DNA of 6,391 nt from Bacillota bacterium (GTDB lineage Bacteria > Bacillota > Clostridia > Lachnospirales > Lachnospiraceae). The stretch is from contig JAEYQV010000019.1 in the NCBI GenBank assembly GCA_023409835.1, positions 1 through 6,391 of the forward strand, in the 5' to 3' direction. Below the pieces are notes generated by a model, which did no database searches, was not told the origin of the DNA, and saw only the letters and a list, made by a program, of their open reading frames with translations. The translations under genes and the position numbers were made by a program. Each line of letters starts with the position of its first letter. Positions within the stretch are counted from its first letter, which is position 1. Of the stretch, positions 5,382-6,391 are shown one piece after another.

Positions 5382-6391
5382 AGCTCACAGGCCTTCGCTT
5401 CATATTCCTTCGCCTGATAAATCAGAGGAACGATCTGCTTCCTTACCTCCGGCTCGGCGAATTTTCTGGTGTTCACCTCATCCTGCATGAAGCCGCCCTT
5501 CGGCTCGTTCATCCGGAAGGTGCAATCTGCTGCGAGACGAAAATAGTTGGCGGCCTGACTGCAAAGCGATGCGACAGCTTCATTGGTCTTGCCGATCCAT
5601 TCCAGGAAGCAGGCTGCATAGGATCTGCCCTCGCCCACCATGACCTGGGCATCCCCCTGACACATCATCCTTTCAAACAGAAGCTGTAATACAGCCCCCT
5701 GAGGAAACTCCTTATCGTCCGCCACGGCTTTCGCCCAGGCCTCGTAAGCCCTCTGTCCTCCGGCGAATTCCGTTATTTTACCGTTCTCGTTAAAGGTAAT
5801 CTTATCCTTTGTCATGATATCAATACCGTTTAACAGCAGGCTTTTCTGGCTCATAAGCGCCTCCTGCTTCTCACCGACGGCGATCACTGCCAGGGTCATC
5901 TCGTTCTCCCACCAGCCGTCCGTAATGAAATAGCCTGATTCGTGGATGCTGACATTCCGTGCAAATTCCTGGCTGTCCTGGAAGCAGTTCCAACCGAGCA
6001 GTGTCCTGCCCTCCTCCCGGTAGCCGGTAATCAGACAAGCCTCCGGTGGCCCGATAATGCCCAGGGCAAGCACCGGTCTTCCGTCATCAATCTCATTCTT
6101 AATAAACTGTATAAATTCTTCCTTACTGGAGCCGTCCCTTGTTAAGATCCTACAGGTGCGCCCCGCAGCTTGAAAGCCCCTTCGAAGAGCCTCGAACCGG
6201 TCTTCATAGATGTTCATGATATCGACATTACCGCCATCCCAGTAATGGAGATTCCATCTCAGGCGGAAGGCAGCTCCCGTGGCCGCCATCACATAGGCAT
6301 AATCAATCGGCTGCCCCATATAGTTTAAGCAGGCCTTCAGCGCTGCACAGAAGGGTGTGCATTCCTCGAAGGAATATGCCACCTTCGGTAC
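5354..6391 (-). CDS. Cysteine-peptidase-like protein of unknown function (BtrH_N/C39-like fold), 5' end cut by the window
   Basis: At least 345 codons, open through the right edge. An in-frame GTG at 6382 has no good ribosome site, so the true start probably lies just outside. Residue numbers count that GTG as 1. The N-terminal half (about 1-170) resembles the papain-like fold of C39-like and butirosin BtrH N-terminal domains: ECTPFCAALKACLNYMGQ matches the usual Cys-x-Pro helix with Cys8, followed by GRPVLALGIIGPPEACLITG (101-120) and TLLGWNCFQD. Where such enzymes normally carry the catalytic His before the GY strand, Glu114 is present, so peptidase activity is doubtful. I have the impression that related proteins also carry PPE here. 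The C-terminal half is mostly helical (AYEAWAKAV, NEAVASLCSQAANYFRLAAD, EYEAKACELCREIAERL). Twelve cysteines, no signal peptide, probably cytoplasmic. Likely first gene of a unit with the GNAT gene. No function is claimed. Confidence 0.7.
   Translation of the reverse strand, partial: VPKVAYSFEECTPFCAALKACLNYMGQPIDYAYVMAATGAAFRLRWNLHYWDGGNVDIMNIYEDRFEALRRGFQAAGRTCRILTRDGSSKEEFIQFIKNEIDDGRPVLALGIIGPPEACLITGYREEGRTLLGWNCFQDSQEFARNVSIHESGYFITDGWWENEMTLAVIAVGEKQEALMSQKSLLLNGIDIMTKDKITFNENGKITEFAGGQRAYEAWAKAVADDKEFPQGAVLQLLFERMMCQGDAQVMVGEGRSYAACFLEWIGKTNEAVASLCSQAANYFRLAADCTFRMNEPKGGFMQDEVNTRKFAEPEVRKQIVPLIYQAKEYEAKACELCREIAERL

Overview
The window looks like chromosome from a low-GC Gram-positive anaerobe, most likely a plant-fibre-degrading Clostridia member (Lachnospiraceae or relatives). 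The reasons are strong AGGAG-type ribosome binding sites, AT-rich intergenic DNA with sigma-A-like promoters, and a secreted GH8 glucanase resembling Clostridium thermocellum CelA that ends in a copper-amine-oxidase-N-type domain, a common C-terminal module of secreted Firmicutes proteins. The assignment rests on family knowledge and was not tested by a search.

Layout: (1) 93-2108 (+), a secreted multidomain GH8 glycoside hydrolase: signal peptide, GH8, acidic repeat linker, fibronectin III, copper amine oxidase N-terminal-like domain. (2) 2154-2195, a strong hairpin terminator shared with the convergent gene. (3) 2205-3521 (-), a MATE-family multidrug/Na+ antiporter. Its own promoter (3651-3679) is followed by a leader of about 120 nt ending in an intrinsic terminator placed just before the ribosome binding site, which is a transcription-attenuator layout. 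(4) 3853-4563 (+), a minimal-nucleotidyltransferase-fold protein, divergent from the MATE gene. (5) 4564-4749, an intergenic stretch between convergent genes with two large hairpins. (6) 4750-5247 (-), a GNAT acetyltransferase. (7) 5354-6391 (-), a cysteine-peptidase-like (BtrH_N/C39-like) protein of unknown function, cut by the right edge. The last two genes probably form one transcription unit. An extra open frame of about 45 codons bridges them and overlaps the GNAT start as ATGA.

The genes do not form an obvious pathway. The GH8 enzyme serves extracellular polysaccharide degradation. The MATE transporter, nucleotidyltransferase and GNAT enzyme each belong to families with drug-modifying or drug-exporting members, so a small xenobiotic-response neighbourhood is possible but unproven. 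I see no tRNA, rRNA, CRISPR array, transposase or phage gene. The most interesting points are the attenuator ahead of the MATE gene, the altered surroundings of the presumed catalytic base in the GH8 domain, and the bridging small frame upstream of the GNAT gene.
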